Of a stretch of 64,000 nt of DNA, positions 39,964 through 49,436 are shown piece after piece. The stretch lies in the NCBI GenBank assembly GCA_001507425.1, contig LMAJ01000021.1, forward strand, positions 23,678-87,677, read 5' to 3'. A model generated the notes under the pieces. That model saw only the letters and a list, made by a program, of their open reading frames with translations, did no database searches and had not been told where the DNA came from. The first letter of the stretch is position 1. Each line of letters begins with the position of its first letter. The translations under genes and the position numbers were made by a program. The stretch is from Flavobacteriaceae bacterium CRH. Its GTDB lineage: Bacteria; Bacteroidota; Bacteroidia; Flavobacteriales; Flavobacteriaceae.

Positions 39964-41211
39964 ATGGAAAATTTAGCATTAATCGATTCATTCTCAGAGT
40001 TTAAAGATAATAAACTTATTGATCGTGTAACGCTTATGGCAATTTTAGAGGACGTGTTTAGAAATGCATTGAAGAAAAAATACGGTTCTGATGATAACTT
40101 CGACATCATTATAAATCCTGATAAAGGAGATATGGAGATTTGGAGAAGAAGAGTAATTGTTGCTGACGAAGATCTTGATTTTGAGAACGAAGAAATTACT
40201 TTGACTGAAGCAAGAATGATCGAAGCGGATTTTGAAATTGGTGAAGAGGTTTCTGAAGAGGTAAAATTGATTGACTTAGGAAGAAGAGCTATTTTAGCTT
40301 TACGCCAAAACTTAATATCTAAAATTCACGAACACGATAATACAAATCTTTACAAGCAATTTAAAGATATTATCGGTGATATTTATACTGCCGAAGTGCA
40401 CCACGTACGTCCGAGAGTAGTTATTTTAGTAGATGATGAAGGAAACGAAATTGTACTTCCGAAAGAAAAACAAATTCCGTCTGACTTTTTCCGTAAAGGA
40501 GATAATGTTCGTGGAATTATTGAAAGTGTTGAATTAAAAGGAAATAAACCTCAAATTATTATGTCCAGAACTTCTGAGAAGTTTTTGGAAAAATTATTTG
40601 AACAAGAAATTCCTGAAGTTTTCGACGGTTTAATTACGGTAAAAAATGTAGTGCGTATTCCTGGTGAAAAAGCAAAAGTAGCGGTAGATTCTTATGATGA
40701 CAGAATTGATCCTGTTGGAGCTTGTGTTGGTATGAAAGGTTCTCGTATTCACGGAATTGTTCGTGAATTAGGAAACGAAAATATTGACGTCATTAACTAT
40801 ACAAGCAATATTCAATTGTTTATTACAAGAGCATTAAGCCCTGCAAAAGTTTCTTCAATCAAAATTGATGAAGAAAATAAAAGAGCTGAAGTTTTCTTGA
40901 AATTAGAAGAAGTTTCTAAAGCAATTGGTAGAGGAGGTCACAATATTAAATTGGCGGGTCAGCTAACGGGTTATGAGCTAGATGTTATCAGAGAAGGTGA
41001 TGTTGCTAGTGGTGAAGATGACGACGTTGAATTAACTGAGTTTTCAGATGAAATTGAAGGCTGGGTTATCGAAGAATTTGCAAAAATTGGTTTAGATACA
41101 GCTAGAAGTATCTTAAAACAAGAAGTAGAAGATTTAGTAAGAAGAACAGATTTAGAAGAGGAAACAATTCTTGATGTTATGAAAATACTAAAAGAGGAGT
41201 TTGATAGCTAG
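39964..41211 (+). CDS. nusA: Transcription termination/antitermination factor NusA
   Basis: NusA binds RNA polymerase and modulates pausing and termination. The 415-residue protein has the N-terminal polymerase-binding domain (about 1-125), an S1 domain (about 130-200; DIYTAEVHHVRPRVVILVDDEG) and two KH domains (about 200-345), with DPVGACVGMKGSRIHGIVRELGNE and KAIGRGGHNIKLAGQLTGYELDV. The acidic C-terminal repeats of E. coli NusA are absent, as is usual outside gamma-proteobacteria. It follows rimP by 13 bases. Autoregulation through the leader hairpin is possible. Confidence 0.98.
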   Translation: MENLALIDSFSEFKDNKLIDRVTLMAILEDVFRNALKKKYGSDDNFDIIINPDKGDMEIWRRRVIVADEDLDFENEEITLTEARMIEADFEIGEEVSEEVKLIDLGRRAILALRQNLISKIHEHDNTNLYKQFKDIIGDIYTAEVHHVRPRVVILVDDEGNEIVLPKEKQIPSDFFRKGDNVRGIIESVELKGNKPQIIMSRTSEKFLEKLFEQEIPEVFDGLITVKNVVRIPGEKAKVAVDSYDDRIDPVGACVGMKGSRIHGIVRELGNENIDVINYTSNIQLFITRALSPAKVSSIKIDEENKRAEVFLKLEEVSKAIGRGGHNIKLAGQLTGYELDVIREGDVASGEDDDVELTEFSDEIEGWVIEEFAKIGLDTARSILKQEVEDLVRRTDLEEETILDVMKILKEEFDS

Positions 41212-41259
41212 TTATCTGCTCCAACAACACAACGAAAAAGGTAATAATAAAAAGGTTAT

Positions 41260-44142
41260 ATGTCTGAAGAGAGAGTAATAAGAATAAACAAGGTTTTAAG
41301 GGAATTAAATATTTCGTTAGAAAGAGCTGTTGATTATCTAAAAGATAAGGGAATTGCTATTGATGCAAATCCAAATGCGAAAATTTCTGATAGCGAATTT
41401 AATATCCTACAAAGCCAATTTGCGGGCGATAAGGGGAATAAGGAAGCTTCTAAAGAGGTAGGAGAAGAGAAAAGAAAAGAAAAAGAAGCATTGCGTGTTG
41501 AACGTGAGAAAGAAATTGAAGACAAACGCAGACAAGACGAAGAGCGCCAAAAACAACAAGAAGTTATAAAAGCGAAAGCTGTTGTTACCGGGCCTGTTCA
41601 AGTTGGTAAAATTGATTTGAATCCAAAGAAACCTGCAGTTGTTTCTCCTCCTGTTGAGGAACCAGTTAAAGCTGAAGAACCAAAGGCAGTTGTTGCTCCG
41701 ACTCAACCAGAAAAACCTGTTCAAAAAGAAGTTGTACAGCCTGAGCCAATTGCTCCTCCTGTAGTTTCTGAAGAGAAAAAGGTAGAAAAACCTATTATTA
41801 CAGAGAAAAAAGAAGTAAAAGTTGAAGCTCCTAAAGTAGTAGTGCAGGAACCTGTTGTTTCAACGGATCCGACGACTGCTGAAGAGACTATCACTACTCA
41901 ATATCAAAAATTATCAGGAACTACACTTACGGGTCAAACAATTGATTTATCTCAATTTAATAAGCCTAAGAAAAAGAAAGAAGATCCTAAAATCACTCCT
42001 AATAAGCCAGGAGCTCCGGGTGCAAATAATAACGCTAACAAAAATAAGCGTAAAAGAATTGCTCCTAAGCCAGGAGCGCCGGGTGCACCAAAACCTGCTA
42101 CAGGAAATGCGCCGGGAACTCCAAACCCTAATAAAATTACACCAAATACCGGTGGTGGAGGTTTTAATGCTAACAGAAGTGCCAGACCTGGTTTTGTAAA
42201 AGGAAACCGTCCTGCAATCGTGGCAAAAGTTGAGCCTACTGAAGAGGAAGTAAAAAACCAAATTAGAGAGACTCTTGAAAAACTTCAGGGTAAAGGTGGA
42301 AAATCTAAAGCTGCTAAATACAGAAGAGATAAAAGAGATACCCACCGTCAGAAATCTGATGAAGAGCAAAGAGCTATTGATGAAGGAAGTAAAACTATTA
42401 AAGTTACAGAATTCGTTACTGTAGGTGAAATTGCAATCATGATGGATGTGCCGATTACTAAAGTAATTGGAACTTGTATGTCTCTTGGTATCATGGTTAC
42501 CATGAACCAACGTTTGGATGCTGAAACATTAACTATTGTAGCTGACGAGTTTGGTTATGAAGTTGAATTCATCACTGTTGATATCGAAGAAGCTATTGAA
42601 GTAGTTGAAGATAAAGAAGAAGATTTAGTTGTTAGAGCGCCAATCGTTACCGTAATGGGTCACGTCGATCACGGTAAAACATCTTTACTGGATTATATTC
42701 GTAAAGAAAATGTTATCGCTGGTGAGTCTGGAGGAATTACACAACATATTGGAGCTTACGGAGTAACTTTAGATAATGGTCAAAAAATCGCATTCTTAGA
42801 TACACCGGGTCACGAGGCGTTTACCGCAATGCGTGCACGTGGAGCTCAGGTTACCGATATTGCTATTATCGTTGTAGCTGCGGATGATGATATCATGCCA
42901 CAAACCAAAGAAGCAATTTCTCACGCACAGGCTGCGGGAGTGCCAATTATATTTGCAATCAATAAAATTGATAAACCAAATGCTAATGTTGAGAAAATCA
43001 AAGAGCGTTTGGCTGGTATGAATTTACTAGTTGAAGATTGGGGTGGAAAAATTCAGTCACATGATATTTCTGCAAAAGTCGGAACAGGAGTGAAAGAATT
43101 ATTAGAGAAAGTTTTATTAGAAGCTGAAATTTTAGATTTAAAATCGAATCCAAACAAAGCAGCACAAGGAACTGTTGTTGAGGCTTTCTTAGATAAAGGA
43201 AAAGGATATGTATCAACAATTTTAGTTCAACACGGAACTCTAAAAGTTGGAGATTATATGTTAGCAGGTAAGCATCATGGTAAAATTAAAGCCATGCATG
43301 ATGAAAGAGGCCATATTGTTAATGAAGCGGGTCCTTCGACTCCGGTATCAGTTTTAGGTTTAGATGGTGCGGCTACTGCGGGAGATAAGTTTAATGTGTT
43401 TGCAGATGAAAAAGAAGCAAAACAAATTGCATCTAAACGTTCTCAATTAATGCGTGAACAATCTGTACGTACGCAAAGACATATTACGCTTGCTGAAATT
43501 GGTCGACGTATTGCTCTTGGTCAGTTTAAAGAATTAAACGTAATCCTTAAAGGAGACGTTGATGGATCTGTTGAAGCATTATCTGATTCGTTCTCTAAAC
43601 TTTCTACAGAAGAAATTCAAATTAATATTATCCATAAAGGTGTTGGAGCAATTACTGAAACTGACGTTATGTTGGCTTCCGCTTCTGATGCAATCATTAT
43701 CGGATTTAACGTTCGTCCTGCAGGAAATGCAAGACAGCTTGCAGATAAAGAAGAAATCGATATCCGTTACTATTCTATTATCTACGCTGCTATCGATGAC
43801 TTGAAAGATGCGATGGAAGGAATGTTAGCTCCAGAGATGAAAGAAGAAATTTTAGGAACTGCTGAAATTCGTGAGATTTTCAAAATTTCTAAAGTGGGTT
43901 CAATTGCTGGTTGTATGGTGATGGATGGTAAAATCATGAGAACTTCTAAAATTAGAGTTATCAGAGAAGGAGTAGTAGTTCATACAGGAGAGCTTGTTGC
44001 CTTGAAACGTTTCAAAGATGATGTTAAAGAGGTTTCTAAAGGTTATGATTGTGGTATCCAAATTAAAGGATATAATGATATTGAAGAAAGAGATGTTATT
44101 GAAGCATACCATGAAGTTGCTATCAAAAAGAAATTGAAATAA
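41260..44142 (+). CDS. infB: Translation initiation factor IF-2
   Basis: IF-2 places initiator tRNA on the 30S subunit. The 960-residue protein has an N-terminal IF2-N helix (about 1-50), then a long low-complexity charged and Pro-rich region (about 60-340). The GTPase domain follows, starting near 460 with TVMGHVDHGKTSLLDYIRK, DTPGHEAFTAMRARGAQV and FAINKIDKPNAN. Domains II-IV follow to the end (VGSIAGCMVMDGKIMRTSKIRVIREG). Length is in the normal long-form range. It is 48 bases after nusA and ends at a clear terminator. Confidence 0.98.
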   Translation: MSEERVIRINKVLRELNISLERAVDYLKDKGIAIDANPNAKISDSEFNILQSQFAGDKGNKEASKEVGEEKRKEKEALRVEREKEIEDKRRQDEERQKQQEVIKAKAVVTGPVQVGKIDLNPKKPAVVSPPVEEPVKAEEPKAVVAPTQPEKPVQKEVVQPEPIAPPVVSEEKKVEKPIITEKKEVKVEAPKVVVQEPVVSTDPTTAEETITTQYQKLSGTTLTGQTIDLSQFNKPKKKKEDPKITPNKPGAPGANNNANKNKRKRIAPKPGAPGAPKPATGNAPGTPNPNKITPNTGGGGFNANRSARPGFVKGNRPAIVAKVEPTEEEVKNQIRETLEKLQGKGGKSKAAKYRRDKRDTHRQKSDEEQRAIDEGSKTIKVTEFVTVGEIAIMMDVPITKVIGTCMSLGIMVTMNQRLDAETLTIVADEFGYEVEFITVDIEEAIEVVEDKEEDLVVRAPIVTVMGHVDHGKTSLLDYIRKENVIAGESGGITQHIGAYGVTLDNGQKIAFLDTPGHEAFTAMRARGAQVTDIAIIVVAADDDIMPQTKEAISHAQAAGVPIIFAINKIDKPNANVEKIKERLAGMNLLVEDWGGKIQSHDISAKVGTGVKELLEKVLLEAEILDLKSNPNKAAQGTVVEAFLDKGKGYVSTILVQHGTLKVGDYMLAGKHHGKIKAMHDERGHIVNEAGPSTPVSVLGLDGAATAGDKFNVFADEKEAKQIASKRSQLMREQSVRTQRHITLAEIGRRIALGQFKELNVILKGDVDGSVEALSDSFSKLSTEEIQINIIHKGVGAITETDVMLASASDAIIIGFNVRPAGNARQLADKEEIDIRYYSIIYAAIDDLKDAMEGMLAPEMKEEILGTAEIREIFKISKVGSIAGCMVMDGKIMRTSKIRVIREGVVVHTGELVALKRFKDDVKEVSKGYDCGIQIKGYNDIEERDVIEAYHEVAIKKKLK

Positions 44143-44160
44143 TATTCAATACTATATTAA

Positions 44161-44190
44161 AAAGTCCCAATGAAAATTGGGACTTTTTTT
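44161..44190 (+). terminator. Terminator of rimP-nusA-infB
   Basis: AAAGTCCCAA (44161-44170) pairs with TTGGGACTTT (44178-44187), followed by Ts, 18 bases after the infB stop. Confidence 0.92.
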
Positions 44191-44328
44191 GTTTGTGCTC
44201 TTATCTTGTGATTTATATTGAAAAGAAAGTTGTCTTTATTGTTTTGATGTCTTAAATCGATTTAAACAAGGTTATGATGCGGTTTGCGTCAATGTTTTAA
44301 GTTGTTTTTTTTTGACTCTAAGCGTAAA

Positions 44329-44350
44329 AAAACCACCGATAGGTGGTTTT
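44329..44350 (-). terminator. Terminator of the SPOR gene
   Basis: AAAACCACC (44329-44337) and GGTGGTTTT (44342-44350) pair around GATA. On the minus strand a T run follows. It lies 20 bases after the stop at 44371. Confidence 0.88.
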
Positions 44351-44370
44351 GATTTGTCGTATTTAAGCTT

Positions 44371-44760
44371 TTATTTGCTTGGCTTAATTAAAAATACACT
44401 TTTGTATTTATTCTTAATTTCGGCTAAATTTCGTTCTGCTTCAATTCGTGTTCTGAAATTTCCAACCCAAACCTTATAGTTTGGTGTGTTGAAAATTATA
44501 GTACCGTCAATGTTGGTATACTCTCTTTTAAAATCAGTTAAGGTTTTTTTTGCCTCTTCGCTTTTTCCGCTGAAGATTTGAATTTTATAAGTATCGTTTG
44601 TGCTTATTGACGTGTTAATTTTACGTTTATCATTAAGTAACTGCTCAAATTTAGGGTCCTGATTAAGTGTTAAATTTTGGTCTTGAGCATTAATATTATA
44701 TGCCAAAAGAAACATTGGGATTGTTAAGAAAACACTTTTTGAAGGGGTTAAAATTCTCAT
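44371..44760 (-). CDS. Secreted SPOR domain protein
   Basis: SPOR domains bind denuded glycan strands of peptidoglycan, often at the division septum. Starting at 44760 the product has 129 residues with a signal peptide (MRILTPSKSVFLTIPMFLLA, cleavage near residue 25 before QDQN). A short linker is followed by a SPOR domain of about 70 residues (YKIQIFSGKSEEAKKTLTDF, then FNTPNYKVWVGNFRTRIEAERNLAEIKNKY, ending VFLIKPS). A start at 44781 would add MHKNHHI. It is divergent from the act operon and is monocistronic. Confidence 0.9.
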   Translation of the reverse strand: MRILTPSKSVFLTIPMFLLAYNINAQDQNLTLNQDPKFEQLLNDKRKINTSISTNDTYKIQIFSGKSEEAKKTLTDFKREYTNIDGTIIFNTPNYKVWVGNFRTRIEAERNLAEIKNKYKSVFLIKPSK

Positions 44761-44862
44761 AATGTGATGGTTTTTATGCAAAAATAGTATTTAAAGTTTG
44801 TATTTAAAATTTTGATATTATTTAGAATTGATATAAATTGATATTTAAGAGTATTTTAAGGT

Positions 44863-44892
44863 TTTGAGAATAGTTCATAAGTCGTATTTTTG
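44863..44892 (+). promoter_or_regulatory. Promoter of the act-cox operon
   Basis: TTTG (44863-44866), 18 bases, then TATTTTTG (44885-44892). The first start codon is 88 bases downstream, leaving an untranslated leader of roughly 80 bases. Confidence 0.75.
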
Positions 44893-44979
44893 TGCAAGTT
44901 TTAAAAGAAGGTGTTCGGTTTTTACTAAATTAATATAGAAAAAACCATACCAAAAATTAGTAGATAATTATTATACTAT

Positions 44980-46311
44980 ATGAAAAAGGTGGGTAACCAT
45001 AATTCGATCTCAAGAAAATTGCTGCTTAGCTTATCGCTAACGCTGATTTTCTCCCTAACTTCATTTGCTCAAGAAGCTGCTGCTCCGGCAGCACCTGCAG
45101 CTGCTGGTCCGGCCGCAACAACAGGTGGTGATCCAGTAAAAGGGAAGGAACTTTTTAATGCAAATTGCGCTGCATGTCACAAATTAGATGCTAAATCAAC
45201 AGGTCCTGCTTTAAGAGGAGTTGCTGCGAAGCATGAAATGGCTTGGATTTACAAATGGGTTCACAACAGTTCTGAAGTTATTAAATCAGGTGATGCTGTT
45301 GCTGTGAAACTTTTTGAAGAAAACAACAAGTCGGTGATGACTGCTTTTCCTCAATTGTCAGAAGGTGATATTGATAATATTATCGCTTATACTTCTGAAG
45401 TAAAAGTTGATAATAAGCCTGTTGCTGGTACCGGTACATTGCCAAGTGGTGATCCTCAAGAAGGAAGCGGAATTTCTAATAACATTATTTTAGGGGCTCT
45501 TGCTCTTGTGATGGCTATTTTAGTTGTTATGTTGTTCATGGTGAACAAAGTATTAACTAAAGTTGCAGGTAATAATGGTATTGTAGTTGCTCCTAGAGAA
45601 GCTAGAACACCAATCTGGAAAGCTTTTGCTAAAAATCAATTTTTAGTATTAGTTACTTCTATATTCTTACTTTTAGCAAGTGGTTACTTTGTTTATGTAT
45701 TCTTAATGCAAGTTGGTGTAGATCAAAACTACGAGCCAATTCAGCCTATTCATTATTCTCACAAGATTCACGCTGGTGATAATGAAATCAATTGTAAATA
45801 TTGTCACTCTGCTGCACGTGTAAGTAAGAACGCAGGTATTCCGTCTTTAAATGTTTGTATGAACTGTCATAAAAATATTTCTGAAGTTGCTGAAACTACT
45901 GCTACTGCTGAATACAGTAAAGCGTTTTATGATGCTCAAATTCAAAAGTTATATGATGCTGTTGGATGGGATAAAACTAAACAAGCTTATACTGGAAAAA
46001 CACAGCCTGTAAAATGGGTTCGTATTCATAATCTTCCTGATTTTGTTTACTTCAATCACTCACAACACGTTTCTGTTGCAGGAGTTGAATGTCAAACTTG
46101 TCACGGTCCTGTACAGGAATTTGAGATCATGAAGCAATATTCTAAATTAACAATGGGATGGTGTGTTGATTGCCATAGAAAAACTGATGTTAAGATGGAA
46201 GGAAATGCATATTATGATAAAATTCATGCTGAACTTTCTAAAAAATACGGTGTAGAAAAATTGACTGCAGCGCAAATGGGAGGTTTAGAATGCGGTAAAT
46301 GCCACTATTAA
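44980..46311 (+). CDS. actA: Alternative complex III subunit ActA (multiheme cytochrome c)
   Basis: ActA passes electrons from quinol oxidation through c-type hemes. The signal peptide ends near residue 30 (SLTSFA|Q) and is followed by an Ala/Pro-rich linker and a monoheme cytochrome c domain with CAACH at about 63-67. Two membrane helices (about 161-185 and 215-237) separate it from a C-terminal multiheme region with five more CxxCH motifs: CKYCH, CMNCH, CQTCH, CVDCH and CGKCH. That makes six heme sites. It is the first gene of actABCDEF-coxB-coxA, with its own promoter. Confidence 0.95.
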   Translation: MKKVGNHNSISRKLLLSLSLTLIFSLTSFAQEAAAPAAPAAAGPAATTGGDPVKGKELFNANCAACHKLDAKSTGPALRGVAAKHEMAWIYKWVHNSSEVIKSGDAVAVKLFEENNKSVMTAFPQLSEGDIDNIIAYTSEVKVDNKPVAGTGTLPSGDPQEGSGISNNIILGALALVMAILVVMLFMVNKVLTKVAGNNGIVVAPREARTPIWKAFAKNQFLVLVTSIFLLLASGYFVYVFLMQVGVDQNYEPIQPIHYSHKIHAGDNEINCKYCHSAARVSKNAGIPSLNVCMNCHKNISEVAETTATAEYSKAFYDAQIQKLYDAVGWDKTKQAYTGKTQPVKWVRIHNLPDFVYFNHSQHVSVAGVECQTCHGPVQEFEIMKQYSKLTMGWCVDCHRKTDVKMEGNAYYDKIHAELSKKYGVEKLTAAQMGGLECGKCHY

Positions 46312-46343
46312 TCGAATTATTAAGATTTTAATATTTATATACA

Positions 46344-49300
46344 ATGTCATCAAACAAAAAATACTGGAAAAGTGTTGAAGAACTAGAAAATAGTTCTATT
46401 GTTGAGGCGCTTAGAAATAACGAATTTGTTGAAGAAATTCCTACGGATGAATTCTTAGGGAATGCAGATGCTTTAGCTTCATCTGGAACTTCACGTCGTG
46501 ACTTTTTAAAGTACGTAGGATTTAGTACTGCAGCCGTTACACTTGCTGCTTGCGAAGGTCCTGTTCACAAATCGATACCTTATGTGTTACAACCGGAACA
46601 AATCATTCCTGGTGTTGCAGACTATTATGCAACAACTGTTTTTGATGGTTTTGATTTTGCTAACTTATTAGTAAAAACTCGTGAGGGTCGTCCAATTAAA
46701 ATTGAGAACAATACTATTTCTGGAGCTAAATTTTCTGCCAATGCTAGAATTCATGCGTCTATCTTAGCTTTATATGATAGTATGCGTTTGAAAGAGTCTA
46801 AATTGGATGGAAAAAATAGTAGCTGGTCTGCTGTTGATTTAAAAATTAAATCAAGCCTTGCTGATGCAAAAGCAAAAGGAGGACAGGTAGTATTATTGAC
46901 AAATACTTTGGCTAGCCCATCTACTGAAAAATTAATTGCTGAGTTTATCGCAAAAAACCCTAATGCAAAACATGTTGTTTATGATGCAGTTTCTTCATCT
47001 GACGCATTAGATGCATTTGAAACGGTTTATGGTGAAAGAGCTTTAGTTGATTATGATTTTTCAAAAGCTTCTTTAATCGTTTCTGTTGGAGCTGATTTCT
47101 TAGGGGATTGGCAAGGTGGTGGATACGATGCCGGATATGCAAAAGGACGTATTCCTCAAAACGGAAAAATGTCTCGTCACTTCCAGTTTGAATCAAATAT
47201 GACATTATCTGGGGCTGCTGCTGATAAGCGTGTTCCTATGACTACCGCAGATCAAAAACAAGCTTTAGTTCAAATATATAATATTGTTGTTGGTGCTTCT
47301 GTTCCTGTTTCTTTAGAAGCAGCTTACAAAGCAGAAGCTGTTAAAGCTGCTCAACAATTAAAAGCTGCTGGCTCTAAAGGAATTTTAGTGTCAGGAATAG
47401 AAGATAAAAATGCTCAATTATTAGTTTTAGCTATCAATCAGGTATTGGCTAGTGAAGCTTTTAATACGGCTGGAACAAGACAAATTAGAAAAGGTTCTAA
47501 TGCTGTTGTATCTCAATTAGTAAAAGATATGAATGCTGGAAGTGTTCATACTTTAATTATGAGTGGTATTAACCCTGTTTACACATTAGCTGATTCAGCT
47601 TCTTTTGTATCTGGATTGAAAAAAGTAAAAACATCAGTTTCTTTTTCTCTAAAAGAAGATGAAACTGCTTCAATTACTACAATTGCTGCTCCTGCGCCTC
47701 ATTACTTAGAATCTTGGGGAGATGTTGAAATTACAAAAGGAACTTATAGTTTGACTCAGCCAACTATTCGTCCAATATTCAATACAAAACAATTTCAAGA
47801 TGTTTTATTATCTTTAAACGGTATTCCTGGAAATTTCTATGATTATCTTAAAGTTAATTCAGCTGGAATTATTGCTGGTTCTTCTTGGAATAAAGTTTTA
47901 CATGATGGTGTTTTTGTAATTGGTTCTACAGGATTAATCGCTGGTTCATTTGATTATGCTGCTGCTGCAAATGCAGTTTCAAAATCAAAATCTACAGGAG
48001 ATTTCGAATTAGTACTATATACTAAAACAGGTATGGGAGATGGGCAACATGCAAACAACCCTTGGTTGCAAGAGTTCCCGGATCCAATTACTAGAGTTTC
48101 TTGGGATAACTACGTTACAGTTTCAAATGCTGATGCTAAAAAATTAGGATTGTCAAATGAAATTGTTGCAAACGGAGGTTTAAACGGAAGTTACGCTACA
48201 ATCACTACTGCTGATGGTTCTAAATTAGAAAATGTTCCGGTAATTGTTCAGCCAGGACAAGCTATTGGTACAGTTGGTTTAGCAGTTGGTTATGGCCGTA
48301 AAGCAGCTTTAAAAGAAGAAATGCAAGTAGGTTTAAATGCTTACGCTTTATATAAAAATTTCAATAGTGTTCAATCTGTTTCTATTGCTAAGGCAAATGG
48401 AGAGCATGAGTTTGCTTGTGTTCAGGGACAAAAAACATTAATGGGTAGAGGAGATATCATTAAAGAAACTACTTTAGAAATCTTCAATAGTCAAGATGCA
48501 AAACACTGGAATGAACAACCAATGGTGTCATTAGATCACCAGGAAGTTGAAGCTACAACAGTTGATTTATGGGAGTCATTTGATCGTTCTACGGGACATC
48601 ACTTTAATCTTTCTATTGACTTAAATGCTTGTACAGGATGTGGAGCATGTGTTATTGCTTGTCATGCTGAAAACAACGTTCCTGTTGTGGGTAAAGCAGA
48701 GGTTAGAAGAAGCCGTGATATGCACTGGTTGCGTATTGACAGATATTATTCTTCTGAAAGTACTTTTGCGGGAGATGACGAAAGAAAAGAAAATATTGCA
48801 GGTTTATCTAGTTCATTATCTACATTTAATGAAATGGAAAAACCAGGAGATAATCCACAAGTTGCTTTCCAGCCAGTAATGTGTCAACACTGTAACCATG
48901 CGCCATGTGAAACAGTTTGTCCAGTTGCTGCAACATCTCACGGTCGTCAAGGTCAAAACCATATGGCATACAACAGATGTGTTGGTACTCGTTACTGTGC
49001 AAATAACTGTCCATACAAAGTACGTCGTTTCAACTGGTTCTTGTACAACAAAAACAGTGAATTTGATTATCACATGAATGATGATTTAGGTCGTATGGTT
49101 TTAAATCCAGACGTAAACGTTCGTTCTCGTGGAGTTATGGAAAAATGTTCATTCTGTATTCAAAGTACTCAAGCTGTTATTCTTGAAGCAAAACGTCAAG
49201 GTAGAGTAGTAGCAAAAGATGAATTCAATAATGCTTGTGCATGTTCAGCTGCTTGTTCTTCTGGAGCTATGGTTTTTGGAGATGTAAATGATAAAGAAAG

Positions 49301-49403
49301 CGAAGTTGCTAAATTAGCAGAAAGCGAAAGAATGTATCATTTATTAGAGCATGTTGGTACAAAACCGAATGTTTTCTATCACGTAAAAGTTAGAAATACT
49401 TAG
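46344..49403 (+). CDS. actB: Alternative complex III subunit ActB (iron-sulfur, molybdopterin-like)
   Basis: ActB combines a molybdopterin-oxidoreductase-like domain that binds no molybdenum in studied complexes with an iron-sulfur domain. A Tat-like signal lies unusually far in, SRRDFLKYVGFSTAAVTLAAC at about residues 50-70, ending in a possible lipobox. The C-terminal part (about 755-1019) has four cysteine clusters: NACTGCGACVIACHAENN, CQHCNHAPCETVCPVAAT, CVGTRYCANNCPYKVRRFNW and CSFCIQSTQ with CACSAACSSGA. These fit three 4Fe-4S and one 3Fe-4S cluster as in the known complex. It is 32 bases after actA. Confidence 0.95.
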   Translation: MSSNKKYWKSVEELENSSIVEALRNNEFVEEIPTDEFLGNADALASSGTSRRDFLKYVGFSTAAVTLAACEGPVHKSIPYVLQPEQIIPGVADYYATTVFDGFDFANLLVKTREGRPIKIENNTISGAKFSANARIHASILALYDSMRLKESKLDGKNSSWSAVDLKIKSSLADAKAKGGQVVLLTNTLASPSTEKLIAEFIAKNPNAKHVVYDAVSSSDALDAFETVYGERALVDYDFSKASLIVSVGADFLGDWQGGGYDAGYAKGRIPQNGKMSRHFQFESNMTLSGAAADKRVPMTTADQKQALVQIYNIVVGASVPVSLEAAYKAEAVKAAQQLKAAGSKGILVSGIEDKNAQLLVLAINQVLASEAFNTAGTRQIRKGSNAVVSQLVKDMNAGSVHTLIMSGINPVYTLADSASFVSGLKKVKTSVSFSLKEDETASITTIAAPAPHYLESWGDVEITKGTYSLTQPTIRPIFNTKQFQDVLLSLNGIPGNFYDYLKVNSAGIIAGSSWNKVLHDGVFVIGSTGLIAGSFDYAAAANAVSKSKSTGDFELVLYTKTGMGDGQHANNPWLQEFPDPITRVSWDNYVTVSNADAKKLGLSNEIVANGGLNGSYATITTADGSKLENVPVIVQPGQAIGTVGLAVGYGRKAALKEEMQVGLNAYALYKNFNSVQSVSIAKANGEHEFACVQGQKTLMGRGDIIKETTLEIFNSQDAKHWNEQPMVSLDHQEVEATTVDLWESFDRSTGHHFNLSIDLNACTGCGACVIACHAENNVPVVGKAEVRRSRDMHWLRIDRYYSSESTFAGDDERKENIAGLSSSLSTFNEMEKPGDNPQVAFQPVMCQHCNHAPCETVCPVAATSHGRQGQNHMAYNRCVGTRYCANNCPYKVRRFNWFLYNKNSEFDYHMNDDLGRMVLNPDVNVRSRGVMEKCSFCIQSTQAVILEAKRQGRVVAKDEFNNACACSAACSSGAMVFGDVNDKESEVAKLAESERMYHLLEHVGTKPNVFYHVKVRNT

Positions 49404-49436
49404 TAAAATTATTAATAAGAAACAATATAAAGGATT

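Noticed and set aside
41407..42510. Long antisense frames inside infB
   Set aside because: They are shadows of the low-complexity Lys/Glu/Pro-rich region; the translated sequences have no family signature.
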